A DNA stretch of 64,000 nt, taken from contig WGNG01000012.1 in NCBI GenBank assembly GCA_016124675.1, positions 62,001 to 126,000 on the forward strand, in the 5' to 3' direction. A program made the position numbers and the translations under genes. The notes beneath the pieces are model-generated. The model had not been told where the DNA came from, ran no database searches, and saw only the letters and a list, made by a program, of their open reading frames with translations. Source of the stretch: Alphaproteobacteria bacterium. GTDB taxonomy: Bacteria > Pseudomonadota > Alphaproteobacteria > Caulobacterales > Maricaulaceae. Of the stretch, positions 52,251 through 61,707 are shown in pieces (position 1 is the stretch's first letter; every line of letters starts with the position of its first letter).

Positions 52251-52324
52251 CCGCGCATTCACCGCACCGCTTAACCTGGATTTGAGGCGTCTTGCGCCAT
52301 GCTCCCCGCGGCAAGGAGCGCATC

Positions 52325-52873
52325 ATGGCCAAGGCTGTCTTTCACAAGCATCAACGCGTCTTCGTACGCCCGGTGGGGACCTGGGCGCTGATCGAGCGGG
52401 TCAAGCCGCAATGGGTCAAGGATGTCGAGGAGCCGGTGCGCATCTATTACGATTGCGGGCTGGGGCGCGACTTCGTCACCGATGAACTCTCCGCCGAGGC
52501 CATGGACCAGGCCGATCCCGGCCATTGGCGGGTCATGCGCGCGCACAATAAATGGCAGACGCCGGAGGAATGCGCCCACCATCCCCAGCCGGGCACCTAT
52601 CCCGTGGTCGTCACGGACGCGCAGAACTGGGGCGGCTGGCGGGTGCCGGGGGCGGAATATGACCGCGACCCCAACCGCATCGAGCAGCAGGCCCGCCTGA
52701 TCGCCCAGGGTCCGCGCCTGATGGCGATCGCCGAGGCGCTCGCCCGCCTGGCGGCCGAGGACACCGACGCCAGTCCGGAATGGATGGCCCTCGCCAGGCG
52801 TGCGCGCGACGTGGTGCGCTCGGTGAAAGCGCGCCCGGATACCGGATCGCCAATCCCCGCCGCCGCCGAATAG
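52325..52873 (+). CDS. Conserved-looking soluble protein of unknown function
   Basis: A 182-residue protein with a well-formed start (AAGGAG, six bases before ATG 52325). The N-terminal half has structured, aromatic-rich sequence (QRVFVRPVGTWALIERVKPQ, RIYYDCGLGRDFVTDELSAE, HWRVMRAHNKWQTPEECAHH), and the second half is helical (AIAEALARLAAEDTDASPEW). A central VVVTDAQNWGGWRVPGAEYD segment suggests a beta-rich ligand or nucleic-acid-binding domain. There is no signal peptide or membrane helix. It lies between dprA and the PleC-like kinase, apparently transcribed alone or with the kinase. I do not recognise the family. Confidence 0.72.
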   Translation: MAKAVFHKHQRVFVRPVGTWALIERVKPQWVKDVEEPVRIYYDCGLGRDFVTDELSAEAMDQADPGHWRVMRAHNKWQTPEECAHHPQPGTYPVVVTDAQNWGGWRVPGAEYDRDPNRIEQQARLIAQGPRLMAIAEALARLAAEDTDASPEWMALARRARDVVRSVKARPDTGSPIPAAAE

Positions 52874-52973
52874 CGCGCCGCTGCAAGACCCAAGGGCGGG
52901 GCGAGGCCTGATCCCCGGGCGTTCGCGCGCCAAAGCTGGACGGGAGCGCAGGCGGCGCTTTACGTTCGACGTC

Positions 52974-55487
52974 ATGATTCGCAAGCGCGACGCCAGACGC
53001 AAACCGACCGGATCGGCCCAGGCTCGCCAGACCCTGCGCCGCAGCGCATCGCCGCGCCTGGCGTTTGCGCTGGTTATGGGCTTTGTCCTCGCGTTTGGCG
53101 GCGTGATCTGCATCAAGCTGTGGCAGGACTGGCGCACGGCGCAGGACGAGGTGGCCATCGCGCAGGCGCGCTCGGCCGCCGTCCTTGCTGAACGGGTGTC
53201 GGGGCGCCTGGCCGAGGTGCGCAGTGCGCTCGCCATGGCTGCGGTGCAGCTGGAAACCCTCCCGCCCGAGCGGGCCGCGCGCCCGGCGCTGGAGACCCTG
53301 ACGCGCTCGCCCTGGGTGGAGGGCGCCGCCCTGCTTCTGCCCGACGGTCGCGTGATCGCCACACGCGAGCAGTCCGCCGACGCCTTGCGCGCCGCGGCTG
53401 ACGCGGCGCTCGCCTCGGGCTCCGGCGTGCATGTGCAGCCCGCAGGGGCGGTCCCGCTGGCCATCGCCTATCCCGCAAGACTGAATGATGGCGCCGTGGG
53501 GGCGATCCTGGCGCTGGTGGACCCGGCGGCGCTGCTGCCACAGCGCACCGAAGGCGAGATCGCGCTGCTGACCGACGCCGCAGGCCGGCTCATGGCGTTG
53601 CAGCCGGCGGCCCCGTTCATGGGCGCGCCGCTGGCGGCGGAGCGCTTCGGGCTTGATCCGGCGGAGGTAGCGGCCATGGCCGGGCGCGGCGGCGCCCTGC
53701 GCGGCGCCAGGCTCGCCGGCGCTGACAGCGTGCTGGGCGTGTCAGCCATCGCCGCCGCGCCGCTGCATGCGCTGACGCTGGGCCCGGGCGCGGCCGACAG
53801 CGCCGCCTGGCGCCAGACGCTGCTGTTCAACATCCTCCTGTTCGCCGCGACCATGGGCGCCTCGGTGGCGCTGTTTCTGGTGCTCCACCGGCGCATGGGC
53901 GAGCTGGGGGTCACCAGGGGGCGTCTGCGCGAATCCCAGGACCGCCTGCATCTGGCCATGGAAGGCGCGCGCGTGGGGGTGTGGGACTGGGATATCGACA
54001 CGGACACGGTGCTGCTCACCGACTGGTTCGCCCAGATCCTCGGCCGCACCCACGCTGAAGAAATGTCGGGTCCGGAATTCCTGCTGCTGCTCAGCGAGGA
54101 CGACCGCAACCGGGTGCGCGCGGCGCTGCGCAGCGCCGCCCAGTCGCAGGATGTGGATGTCGAGGTGCGCGCCGCCCAGTTGCCGGTCTGGCTGCAGATG
54201 CGCGGGCGTGTCATGGCCGGCTCGCGCCGGCTGGTGGGCGTGGCCATCGACATCACCGAGCGCAAGGGCGCGCAGGCGCGCGTCCAGGCCGCCGAGACGC
54301 GCCTGCGCGCGGCGCTGGAATCCATGACCGAGAGCTTCGTGCTCTGGGATTCGCGCCGCCGGCTGGTGCTGTGGAACCGCAAGTTCCGCGACTTTTTTGG
54401 TCTCGCCGACACCGCCCTCAAGCCGGGCATGGGATATGACGATGTCGAGGCGCTGGCGGCCCCTTCGATCCGCCATGTCCATGGCGCGGCCAGCGCCGAA
54501 TCATACGATCTGGAGCTCGCCGATGGGCGCTGGCTGCACTATTCCGAGCGCCAGACCGCCGATGGGGGCCTGGTGAGCGTGGGCGCTGACATCACCGCGC
54601 TCAAGACCCAGGAAGCGGCGCTGCGCGACAATGACCGGGCGCTGCGCGGCACGGTGGAGAACCTGAAACGCAGCCAGGCGCGCGTCGAGGAGCTCGCCAG
54701 CGCGCACCAGCAGGAGCGCCTGCGCGCCGAAGAGGCCAACCGCTCCAAGTCGGAGTTTCTGGCCAACATGTCCCACGAGCTGCGCACGCCGCTCAACGCC
54801 ATTAACGGGTTTTCCGAGATCATGGCGGGCGAGATGTTCGGTCCGCTCGGGCATGAGCGCTACAAGGGCTATGTCACCGACATCCTCAGCTCCGGCCAGC
54901 ATTTGCTGCTGCTGATCAACGATATTCTGGACATGTCGAAGATCGAGGCGGGCAAGATGCAGCTCCAGCCCGAGCTGGTGCGCCCGGACGAGCTGATCGA
55001 GCAATGCCTGCGGATCATGCGCGCGCGCGCGGAGGAGAAATCCATCGCCATCATCGTGGAGACGCCGAACCTGCCCGAGATCGAGGCGGACCCGCGCGCC
55101 CTGAAACAGGTGCTGCTCAATCTGATGTCCAACGCCGTGAAGTTCACGCCGGTGGGCGGCAAGGTCAGGGTGCGCGGCTTTGACGCCGCCGACGGCGTGG
55201 TGCTCCAGGTCGCCGATACCGGGATCGGCATACCCGCCGACCAGCTGCCCAGGCTCGGCCGGCCCTTCGAACAAATCGAGAGCCAGATCGCCAAAAGCCA
55301 TCAGGGCTCCGGCCTGGGACTGGCGCTGTCGAAATCCCTGATCGAGCTGCATGGCGGCGCGCTGCGCATCGATTCGGTGCTCGGCAAGGGCACGACCGTG
55401 TCCTTCACCCTGCCGGCGCAGGCGCGCCTGGCGTCCGCGGGCGAGGATGCCGATCCCGCCTCGCTCCAAACGGCCGGACGGGCCTGA
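52974..55487 (+). CDS. PleC-like hybrid-PAS sensor histidine kinase
   Basis: An 837-residue membrane histidine kinase. Two helices (about 29-48 and 284-303) bracket a ~235-residue periplasmic sensor region. PAS 1 (320-431) and PAS 2 (441-545) are followed by a coiled linker, and the dimerisation domain has the phosphoacceptor NMSHELRTPLNAINGFSEIM with His at about 601. NINDILDMSKIEAGKM-type NDILDMSKIEAGKMQLQPEL and the ATPase motifs NLMSNAVKFTPVGGKV, ADTGIGIPADQLPRLGRPFE and SHQGSGLGLALSKSLIELHG complete it. Size, domain order and the GFSEIMAGEMFGPLG signature resemble Caulobacter PleC (842 residues), which controls DivK/PleD phosphorylation and polar development. Identity as PleC is inferred from architecture. 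Confidence 0.8.
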   Translation: MIRKRDARRKPTGSAQARQTLRRSASPRLAFALVMGFVLAFGGVICIKLWQDWRTAQDEVAIAQARSAAVLAERVSGRLAEVRSALAMAAVQLETLPPERAARPALETLTRSPWVEGAALLLPDGRVIATREQSADALRAAADAALASGSGVHVQPAGAVPLAIAYPARLNDGAVGAILALVDPAALLPQRTEGEIALLTDAAGRLMALQPAAPFMGAPLAAERFGLDPAEVAAMAGRGGALRGARLAGADSVLGVSAIAAAPLHALTLGPGAADSAAWRQTLLFNILLFAATMGASVALFLVLHRRMGELGVTRGRLRESQDRLHLAMEGARVGVWDWDIDTDTVLLTDWFAQILGRTHAEEMSGPEFLLLLSEDDRNRVRAALRSAAQSQDVDVEVRAAQLPVWLQMRGRVMAGSRRLVGVAIDITERKGAQARVQAAETRLRAALESMTESFVLWDSRRRLVLWNRKFRDFFGLADTALKPGMGYDDVEALAAPSIRHVHGAASAESYDLELADGRWLHYSERQTADGGLVSVGADITALKTQEAALRDNDRALRGTVENLKRSQARVEELASAHQQERLRAEEANRSKSEFLANMSHELRTPLNAINGFSEIMAGEMFGPLGHERYKGYVTDILSSGQHLLLLINDILDMSKIEAGKMQLQPELVRPDELIEQCLRIMRARAEEKSIAIIVETPNLPEIEADPRALKQVLLNLMSNAVKFTPVGGKVRVRGFDAADGVVLQVADTGIGIPADQLPRLGRPFEQIESQIAKSHQGSGLGLALSKSLIELHGGALRIDSVLGKGTTVSFTLPAQARLASAGEDADPASLQTAGRA

Positions 55488-55507
55488 GCCGGCGTCTGTT
55501 AACGCGG

Positions 55508-55858
55508 CTAGTTGGCCCAGCCGGGGCGCGGCTTCACGATATAGCGCTCCCCGTCAAAGCTGGTGAACAGCTCACGCGCACCCGGATGCCCGACCGCGCC
55601 GTTATGGGCGTCGGGCAAAAGGTTCTGCTCCGACACATAGGCGGTGTAGTAGCTCTGTTCGTTCTCGGCGAGCAGATGATAGAAGGGCTGGTTCTTGGCC
55701 GGGCGGATCGCCTCGGGGATGGACAGCCACCATTCCTCGGTATTGGCGAATTCCGGGTCCACGTCGAACACGACGCCGCGGAACGCGAACAGCCGGTGGC
55801 GGACGACATCGCCCGGCGCAAACCGGGCCAGACGCACCGGGGTGTGATCAGTCGTCAT
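55508..55858 (-). CDS. hspQ: Heat-shock protein HspQ
   Basis: A 116-residue HspQ/YccV-like protein. The hemimethylated-DNA-binding/YccV domain runs RFAPGDVVRHRLFAFRGVVF, FDVDPEFANTEEWWLSIPEA, KNQPFYHLLAENEQSYYTAY and VSEQNLLPDAHNGAVGHPGA, giving the usual short beta barrel. HspQ modulates Lon specificity in Enterobacteria and is heat-inducible there; the same role here is assumed. It is convergent with the PleC-like gene, 20 bases from its stop. Start ATG 55858. Confidence 0.93.
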   Translation of the reverse strand: MTTDHTPVRLARFAPGDVVRHRLFAFRGVVFDVDPEFANTEEWWLSIPEAIRPAKNQPFYHLLAENEQSYYTAYVSEQNLLPDAHNGAVGHPGARELFTSFDGERYIVKPRPGWAN

Positions 55859-56056
55859 GCGGCGTTCCTCCCGGGTCGAAATCTAAAGGCTTCGCCGCCG
55901 GTTTCCAGACCTTGCGGGCGCCGCGCGCACGTTACGCTGCCAGTAAAGCGTGTTATCCTGAGAACCAATTGAAGACAGCGCCGCGACGGACTGTGAAGGC
56001 TGCGCCCCGATTCGGGCTGCGCGCCCGCGCGTCGTCGCCCGCAACGGGGATCAGTG

Positions 56057-57169
56057 ATGGCGAAGGATGCCGCAGGGGCCGAGCCGCCCAAGCCGCGGCC
56101 GGACGGGCCGAGCCGCAGACGTTCCAACGACCCGGTTTACGGGGCGATTGATCTGGGCACCACCAATTGCCGCATGCTGCTGGCGTGCAAGACCCAGAAC
56201 GGGTTTCGCGTCGTTGACGCCTACTCGCGCATCGTGCGCCTGGGCGAAGGCCTGTTGTCGACCGGTCAGCTGTCGGAGGCGGCCATGTCGCGCGCGCTCG
56301 ATGCGCTGAGCGTGTGCGCCGACCGGGTCAAGCGGCGCAATGTGACTCGGCTGCGCGCCATCGCGACCGAGGCGTGCCGGGCGGCCAGCAACGGGCCGGA
56401 ATTCCTGGCGCGCGCCCGCGAACGCACCGGGCTCGACCTGGAGATCATCACCGCAGAAGAGGAAGCGCGCCTGGCCGTGCAGGGCAGCCTGGACCTGCTC
56501 GACACCGAGCATGATGCGGCGCTGGTGATCGATATCGGCGGCGGCTCGACGGAGCTGTGCTGGGTGGATCTGGCCGAATGGCGCGAGCGCGGCGGGCTGA
56601 AATCAGGCGGGCGCCCGCCCCTGCGCGGCTGGTCCACCATGCCGCTGGGCGTGGTCACGCTGTCAGACCGGTTTCCCGAGCCCGCCGATCCGGAGCTGCG
56701 TTCGGCCTGGTACCAGGCGATGAAGGCGTGCGCGCGCGAGCATCTGCGCCCGCCCAAGGGAGCGCGCCGGCTGCGGCCGCTGTTCGAGGCCGGCCGCGCC
56801 CATATCGTGGGCACGTCCGGCACGGTGACCTCGGTCGCGGGCGTGCATCTCAATCTCGACAGATATGTGCGCGACCGGGTGGACGGCATGTGGATGAGCA
56901 CCGCAGATGCGCGCACCGCCTGTTTGCGCCTGGCCGGACAGGGCCGCGCCGACCGGGCGCGCGAGGGCTGCATCGGCGAGGACCGGGCCGATCTGGTGGT
57001 CGCAGGCTGCGCCATCTATGAAGCGGTGCTGGACGCCTGGCCCAGCGCACGCGTGCGGGTCGGCGACCGGGGCCTGCGCGAAGGGATATTGCTGGGACTG
57101 ATGCGCCCGCGCCGCCGGCGCGGGACCAGAGGCCGGTCAGGCTCACGCAAGGGACACGCGCCATCATGA
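56057..57169 (+). CDS. Ppx/GppA family phosphatase
   Basis: A 370-residue exopolyphosphatase/guanosine pentaphosphatase of the ASKHA fold. It carries [20 protein letters not shown] (phosphate-1 motif), [40 protein letters not shown], the phosphate-2 motif [20 protein letters not shown], and the adenosine-type [20 protein letters not shown]. The alphaproteobacterial [11 protein letters not shown] form is present. It degrades polyphosphate or pppGpp. ATG 56057 (preceded by an in-frame GTG at 56054) starts it. Its stop overlaps rlmE (ATGA), an arrangement common in this class. Confidence 0.92.
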   Translation: MAKDAAGAEPPKPRPDGPSRRRSNDPVYGAIDLGTTNCRMLLACKTQNGFRVVDAYSRIVRLGEGLLSTGQLSEAAMSRALDALSVCADRVKRRNVTRLRAIATEACRAASNGPEFLARARERTGLDLEIITAEEEARLAVQGSLDLLDTEHDAALVIDIGGGSTELCWVDLAEWRERGGLKSGGRPPLRGWSTMPLGVVTLSDRFPEPADPELRSAWYQAMKACAREHLRPPKGARRLRPLFEAGRAHIVGTSGTVTSVAGVHLNLDRYVRDRVDGMWMSTADARTACLRLAGQGRADRAREGCIGEDRADLVVAGCAIYEAVLDAWPSARVRVGDRGLREGILLGLMRPRRRRGTRGRSGSRKGHAPS

Positions 57170-57894
57170 GCGGCTCAGACGACGATTCCGAGGAACCGCG
57201 CCGCCGGCGCCAGTCGGGCCCGGTCACGGCAGGCGGCGATGCGCGCTCGGCCAAGCAGTTGCGCACCCGCGTCAAGACGGCGCGCGGGCGCAAGCATTCG
57301 TCCCAGCTCTGGCTGAACCGCCAGCTCAACGATCCCTATGTCGCCAAGGCGCGCCAGGAGGGCTATCGCTCGCGCGCGGCCTACAAGCTCATCGAGCTGG
57401 ACGACAAGTTCGCCCTGTTGCGGCCCGGCATGCGCGTGGCGGATCTGGGCGCGGCCCCCGGCGGCTGGACACAAGTTGCGCTCAAGCGCGGCGCCAGCCA
57501 TGTGGCGGGGATTGATCTGCTGGAAATCCCGCAGATACCGGGCGCGATCCTTCTGGAGATGGACTTCACCGCCCCCGGCGCCCCGGAGGCGCTCAAACGC
57601 GCGCTGGGCGGGCCAGCCGATCTGGTCCTTTCAGACCTCGCGCCGTGGACGACGGGGCACAAGTCCACCGACCATCTGCGCATCGTGGCGCTGGTGGAGG
57701 CGGCGGCGCTGTTCGCGATGGACGTGCTCAAGCCCGGCGGCGCGTTTGTCGCCAAGGTGTTCCAGGGCGGCGCGTCGCAGGACGTGCTCGATGCGCTCAA
57801 GACGCGCTTTGCCAAGGTGCGCCACTACAAGCCGCCCGCCAGCCGGTCAGAGAGCGCCGAGACCTTCCTGATCGCCAGCGGGTTCAAAGGCTAG
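57166..57894 (+). CDS. rlmE: 23S rRNA 2'-O-methyltransferase RlmE
   Basis: A 242-residue FtsJ-type methyltransferase that modifies U2552 of 23S rRNA during 50S assembly. An Arg-rich N-terminal extension is followed by [20 protein letters not shown] (catalytic Lys), [20 protein letters not shown] (SAM motif I), [20 protein letters not shown] (catalytic Asp), [20 protein letters not shown] (catalytic Lys) and [17 protein letters not shown] (catalytic Glu), giving the K-D-K-E tetrad. It starts in the ppx stop (ATGA). Its TAG stop shares CTAG with the stop of der on the other strand. Confidence 0.96.
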   Translation: MSGSDDDSEEPRRRRQSGPVTAGGDARSAKQLRTRVKTARGRKHSSQLWLNRQLNDPYVAKARQEGYRSRAAYKLIELDDKFALLRPGMRVADLGAAPGGWTQVALKRGASHVAGIDLLEIPQIPGAILLEMDFTAPGAPEALKRALGGPADLVLSDLAPWTTGHKSTDHLRIVALVEAAALFAMDVLKPGGAFVAKVFQGGASQDVLDALKTRFAKVRHYKPPASRSESAETFLIASGFKG

Positions 57895-59309
57895 GACTTT
57901 GTCGCGTACGGGTTTTCGCCCGCCTTCACGATGAGACGGATGGGCACGCCGGGAAGCCCGAACGCCTCGCGCAGGCCGTTGATCAGGTAGCGCTTGTAGC
58001 TCTCGGGCAGATAGGCCGCGCGCGACGCCATCAGCACGAAGGTGGGCGGGCGCGCCTTGGTCTGGGACATGTACTTGGCCTTGACCCGGCGTCCGTCCAC
58101 GGCGGGCGGCGGGTGGCGCTGGGTCATCTCGCCCAGCCAGTCATTGAGGTCGCGGGTCTTGACCCGGGCATTCCAGTTGCGGTGCAGCGCCTTGACCTCG
58201 GGCATGATGCGGTCGAGCCCGCGCCCGGTAACGGCCGAGACCGGGATGAGCGGCGCGCCCTTGATCTGGGGCAGAAGCCGCTCGAACATTTCGCGCAGCT
58301 CGGCCAGGCGCGCCTGCTTGTCCGCCACCAGATCCCATTTGGACAGAAGCACGATCAGCCCGCGGCCTTCAGCCTCGACGCGCGAGGCTATGGTGAGGTC
58401 CTGACGCTCGAAGGGCTGTTCGGCGTCCACCAGCAAGAGCACGACTTCCGCGAACTTCACCGCGCGCAGCGTGTCGGCCGCGCTCATGCGCTCGATACGG
58501 TCATCGACCTTGCCGCGCTTGCGCAGGCCCGCCGTATCGTGGAGGCGCACGCGGCGGCCTTCCCATTCCCATTCTATGGCGATGGCGTCGCGCGTCAGGC
58601 CCGCCTCGGGCCCGGTGATGACGCGCTCGTCGCCGATCAGGGCGTTGACCAGCGTCGACTTGCCGACATTGGGACGGCCCACCACGGCGATGCGCAGTGG
58701 CGCGCCCTCGTCCTCGGCGATCTCGGCGTCGGGATCAAAATCGGCGTCGTCAGGATCGGCGGTCGCCGGCTCTTCCGGCGCGCCGGGCGCCGGGGCCACC
58801 TCAAGATCGATCTCGTCGATCATGGCGGCGAGGCGTACGAACAGATCGCTCATCCCCTCACCGTGGGCCGCCGAGATCGGCACCGGCTCGCCAAGGCCCA
58901 GCGACCAGGCGTCGTCCAGCCCGCCATCGCCGCGCGCGCCCTCGCACTTGTTCACCGCCAGGACCACAGCCCGGCCCGCGCGGCGCAATATGTCGGCGAA
59001 ACGCTGGTCAAGCGCGGTGACGCCTTCGCGGCCGTCTATCAGGAAAACGCAGACATCGGCGTCCTGCAGGGCGCGCTCGGTCTGGGCGCGCATGCGCGCC
59101 TCGATGCCGGTGGCGGCGTCCTCATACCCGGCGGTGTCGATCAGGCGCAGGTCGAGGTCGCCAAGACGCCCGCGCGCCTCGCGCCGGTCACGGGTGATCC
59201 CCGGCCGGTCATCGACAATGGCCAGCGGCTTGCCGGCCAGCCGGTTGAACAGGGTGGACTTGCCCACGTTGGGGCGGCCGACAATGGCCAGTGCGGGCAG
59301 GCGTTTCAC
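57891..59309 (-). CDS. der: GTPase Der (EngA), ribosome assembly
   Basis: A 472-residue protein with two tandem GTPase domains. The first has [38 protein letters not shown] and [10 protein letters not shown] (NKxE). The second has [40 protein letters not shown] and [12 protein letters not shown] (SKxD). An acidic stretch (about 30 residues, [16 protein letters not shown]) links them, and a KH-like C-terminal domain ends with [10 protein letters not shown]. Der is needed for 50S maturation. GTG 59309 was chosen, with GGAG six bases upstream; a TTG at 59315 is in frame. It follows bamB on the same strand in the conserved yfgM-bamB-der order. Confidence 0.96.
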   Translation of the reverse strand: MKRLPALAIVGRPNVGKSTLFNRLAGKPLAIVDDRPGITRDRREARGRLGDLDLRLIDTAGYEDAATGIEARMRAQTERALQDADVCVFLIDGREGVTALDQRFADILRRAGRAVVLAVNKCEGARGDGGLDDAWSLGLGEPVPISAAHGEGMSDLFVRLAAMIDEIDLEVAPAPGAPEEPATADPDDADFDPDAEIAEDEGAPLRIAVVGRPNVGKSTLVNALIGDERVITGPEAGLTRDAIAIEWEWEGRRVRLHDTAGLRKRGKVDDRIERMSAADTLRAVKFAEVVLLLVDAEQPFERQDLTIASRVEAEGRGLIVLLSKWDLVADKQARLAELREMFERLLPQIKGAPLIPVSAVTGRGLDRIMPEVKALHRNWNARVKTRDLNDWLGEMTQRHPPPAVDGRRVKAKYMSQTKARPPTFVLMASRAAYLPESYKRYLINGLREAFGLPGVPIRLIVKAGENPYATKS

Positions 59310-59344
59310 CGGCAACTCCGTTCGCCGCCCCGACCTGTGCGCAC

Positions 59345-60748
59345 CTAGCGCAGCGCGATCAGGCGGCCATTATTGGTGACGACCACAACGGTCTCGGCGG
59401 CGATCACCGGCGCCACGAAGACCGGATCGCCCAGATCGCGCGTGGCGCTCACGGCGCCCGTGGCGGTGTCGACGATCACCAGCTCGCCGCGCGAGGAGGC
59501 GAGCACCAGGCGCTCGCCCGCCAGAACGGGTCCCGCCCAGGCGACACGGTCGCGGCGCCGGCGCTCGTTTTCAAACTGGCGCAGCTGGGTCAGCCAGCGC
59601 ACTTCGCCGGTGTGGCGCTCGATGGCCACGAGCTGGGCGTCGACGGTCACCAGAAACAGGAAATCACCCGCAAGCGCAGGCGTATGAACGCCAGCGGCCG
59701 GGAGCGTCCAGAGGCGCTCGCCCGTGCGCAGATCGAGCGCCGCCATCACGCCCGAATGGCTGATGGCGTAGACCCGGTCGCCCAGCACCACGGGGCTTGC
59801 GGCGATATCATTGATCGTCGACATCGGCGTCAGCCCGCCGGCGCGCGTCAGCGCCTCGGTCCACAATTCGCGGCCATTGGGCACGCTGAGCGCGGCGACC
59901 TCGCCCGAGCTGTAGGGCGCCAGGAGCGTTTCGCCGAGCACGGCGGGGCTGGGCGTCGCCAGCACGCGGGCAGTCTCGGCGATGGAGCGGTGCGACCAAA
60001 GCACCTCGCCACTGGCGGCGTCCAGCGCGAGCAGCTCGTTGTCATCGGTGGTCACGAACACCCGCCCGTCAGCGATGGTCGGTGCGGAATGGTAGGGCGT
60101 CAGCGCCGTGCGCCGCCAGAGTTCGGCCCCCGAGCGCGCGTCCAGCGCCACAAAGAAGCGCCCGCCGGTATGGGCGAACAGCCGGCCGGAATCATAGCCG
60201 ATCGAGCCACCAAATGTCGGGGGTTCTGATGCGCCGCCCACGAATGGTATCCACGAGCCGCCTGCCGACGAGGCCTCTTCACCGCGCACCTGCACGCGCC
60301 AGGTTTCCGCGCCGGTATCCAGCGAGCGCGCGGAAATGCGCCCCTCGGCGTCCATGGCGTAGACCACGCCCTCGGAGATCACGGGCCGGGCGCGCACGCG
60401 CCGGTCCCGCGAAGAACCGGAGCCGATCGACTCGCGCCATATCCGGTTCAGCCCGCCGGTGGCGCGCGTATGCTGCATGGCGTGCGTGGGAAAACCGTCA
60501 GACTGCGGCCAGGCGGCGTTCACGTAGGAGCGCGGCAGGGCGATGGGCGCCGCATCGTCGGGCGCTGCCATGCGGTCGTCCAGCTCCAGCACAGGGATGC
60601 GCTGATCGCGCGGCGGCGCATCGGGATCATCACGCTCTTCGCCCGAGAACGGGTTGAGGCCGCTCAGCCGTTCACCGGCGCCGCAACCGGAAAGAGCCAG
60701 ACCGGCCACGAGGGTCAGCGTCAGGGCAAGCTGTCTGGGAAGGCTCAT
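59345..60748 (-). CDS. bamB: Outer-membrane assembly lipoprotein BamB (PQQ-like propeller)
   Basis: A 467-residue lipoprotein. The signal MSLPRQLALTLTLVAGLALS ends in lipobox LALSGC. Seven or eight propeller blades follow with typical PQQ-repeat strands: VVYAMDAEGRISARSLDTGA, LFAHTGGRFFVALDARSGAE, VFVTTDDNELLALDAASGEV, VYAISHSGVMAALDLRTGER, LFLVTVDAQLVAIERHTGEV and LVLASSRGELVIVDTATGAV, each ending in a GE.W turn. BamB assists substrate delivery to BamA. It overlaps the YfgM-like gene (ATGA) and precedes der, the usual arrangement. A BamE gene is also in this window. Confidence 0.94.
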   Translation of the reverse strand: MSLPRQLALTLTLVAGLALSGCGAGERLSGLNPFSGEERDDPDAPPRDQRIPVLELDDRMAAPDDAAPIALPRSYVNAAWPQSDGFPTHAMQHTRATGGLNRIWRESIGSGSSRDRRVRARPVISEGVVYAMDAEGRISARSLDTGAETWRVQVRGEEASSAGGSWIPFVGGASEPPTFGGSIGYDSGRLFAHTGGRFFVALDARSGAELWRRTALTPYHSAPTIADGRVFVTTDDNELLALDAASGEVLWSHRSIAETARVLATPSPAVLGETLLAPYSSGEVAALSVPNGRELWTEALTRAGGLTPMSTINDIAASPVVLGDRVYAISHSGVMAALDLRTGERLWTLPAAGVHTPALAGDFLFLVTVDAQLVAIERHTGEVRWLTQLRQFENERRRRDRVAWAGPVLAGERLVLASSRGELVIVDTATGAVSATRDLGDPVFVAPVIAAETVVVVTNNGRLIALR

Positions 60749-61617
60749 CGCCCGTCCTCCTCGTTATCCGCGCCGGGTTGGGCGGCCTGCTCGCGCAGAC
60801 GCCGCAGCGCCTCGACCGGGTCGTCTTCGTCCGCCGGCGGCGCTATGTCTTCCATGATGCGGCGCAGCGCTTCGGGCCGTTCAGCAGCGTCGCCATCACC
60901 GTGCGCAGCATCAGGTGCGGCCTCGTCCGTTGCGGACTGCGCAGGCTCGACAGGCTCGGGCGCCGGGGCCGGGGCGTTCTGATCGATATAGGCGAGCGCC
61001 TCACGGGCGCGGCGCTGCACGCCGGACGGCGCGTCGAGCGCGAACGTCAAAAGCTCATACTGCCTACGAGCTTCATCCCAGCGCTGGTCACGCAGGGCGG
61101 CCGCCGCCATCAATTCGCGCGCCAGCGGCGCGACCGCCGAGCCGGGGCGATCCAGCGGTTCAAGGCGCAGCATGAGATCGTCGAGCGACAGGTCGCTGAA
61201 CTCGGCCAGCACGGCGCGGTAGCGCGCCAGATCGCGGGTCATGGGATCGGGGGAGCGCTCCCCGGCGGCCTCGAACAGGCGTGCGGCTTCGGCCGCATCG
61301 CCGCCGGCCTGCGCGATGGCGGCGCGGCGCATCAGCGCGAGGGCGGCATAGCCGCGCGGGCCATTTTCGGCGAGGGCGGCGAACGCGGCGTCCGCTTCAT
61401 TGAGCGCCCCGGCCTCATACAGCGACGCTGCCGCCTGGTAGGCGTCTGATGCGGCCTCAGCGGCCTGGCGCGCTGTCGCCGACCAGTACTGATAGCCTGC
61501 CGCGCCCAGCACGATGACAGCCGCCACGCCGGCGACCCACGGGCCCCATTTGCGCAGCAGCGCCTGATAGCGCTCGCGGCGCAGTTCTTCTTCGACTTCG
61601 TCGAATGCGTCAGCCAA
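60745..61617 (-). CDS. YfgM-like tetratricopeptide membrane protein
   Basis: A 290-residue protein with one N-terminal membrane helix (GPWVAGVAAVIVLGAAGYQY, about 25-44) preceded by a charged FDEVEEELRRERYQALLRKW segment, then a periplasmic TPR-like repeat region (ASDAYQAAASLYEAGALNEA, ALMRRAAIAQAGGDAAEAAR, LAPLDRPG-type turns). After residue ~225 it becomes Ala/Glu/Pro-rich and acidic. The TPR_21/YfgM family tethers chaperones to SecYEG and is encoded with bamB and der. Here its stop overlaps the bamB start (ATGA), supporting one operon of three genes. Confidence 0.88.
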   Translation of the reverse strand: MADAFDEVEEELRRERYQALLRKWGPWVAGVAAVIVLGAAGYQYWSATARQAAEAASDAYQAAASLYEAGALNEADAAFAALAENGPRGYAALALMRRAAIAQAGGDAAEAARLFEAAGERSPDPMTRDLARYRAVLAEFSDLSLDDLMLRLEPLDRPGSAVAPLARELMAAAALRDQRWDEARRQYELLTFALDAPSGVQRRAREALAYIDQNAPAPAPEPVEPAQSATDEAAPDAAHGDGDAAERPEALRRIMEDIAPPADEDDPVEALRRLREQAAQPGADNEEDGR

Positions 61618-61707
61618 GACCGGGCTCCGGAGTTCTGGTCAAAACAGTGGGCGGGACCCTAGCCGCGCCGTGTCGCACGGGCAACAACCGCGTGCCGCTG
61701 GGCCCGC

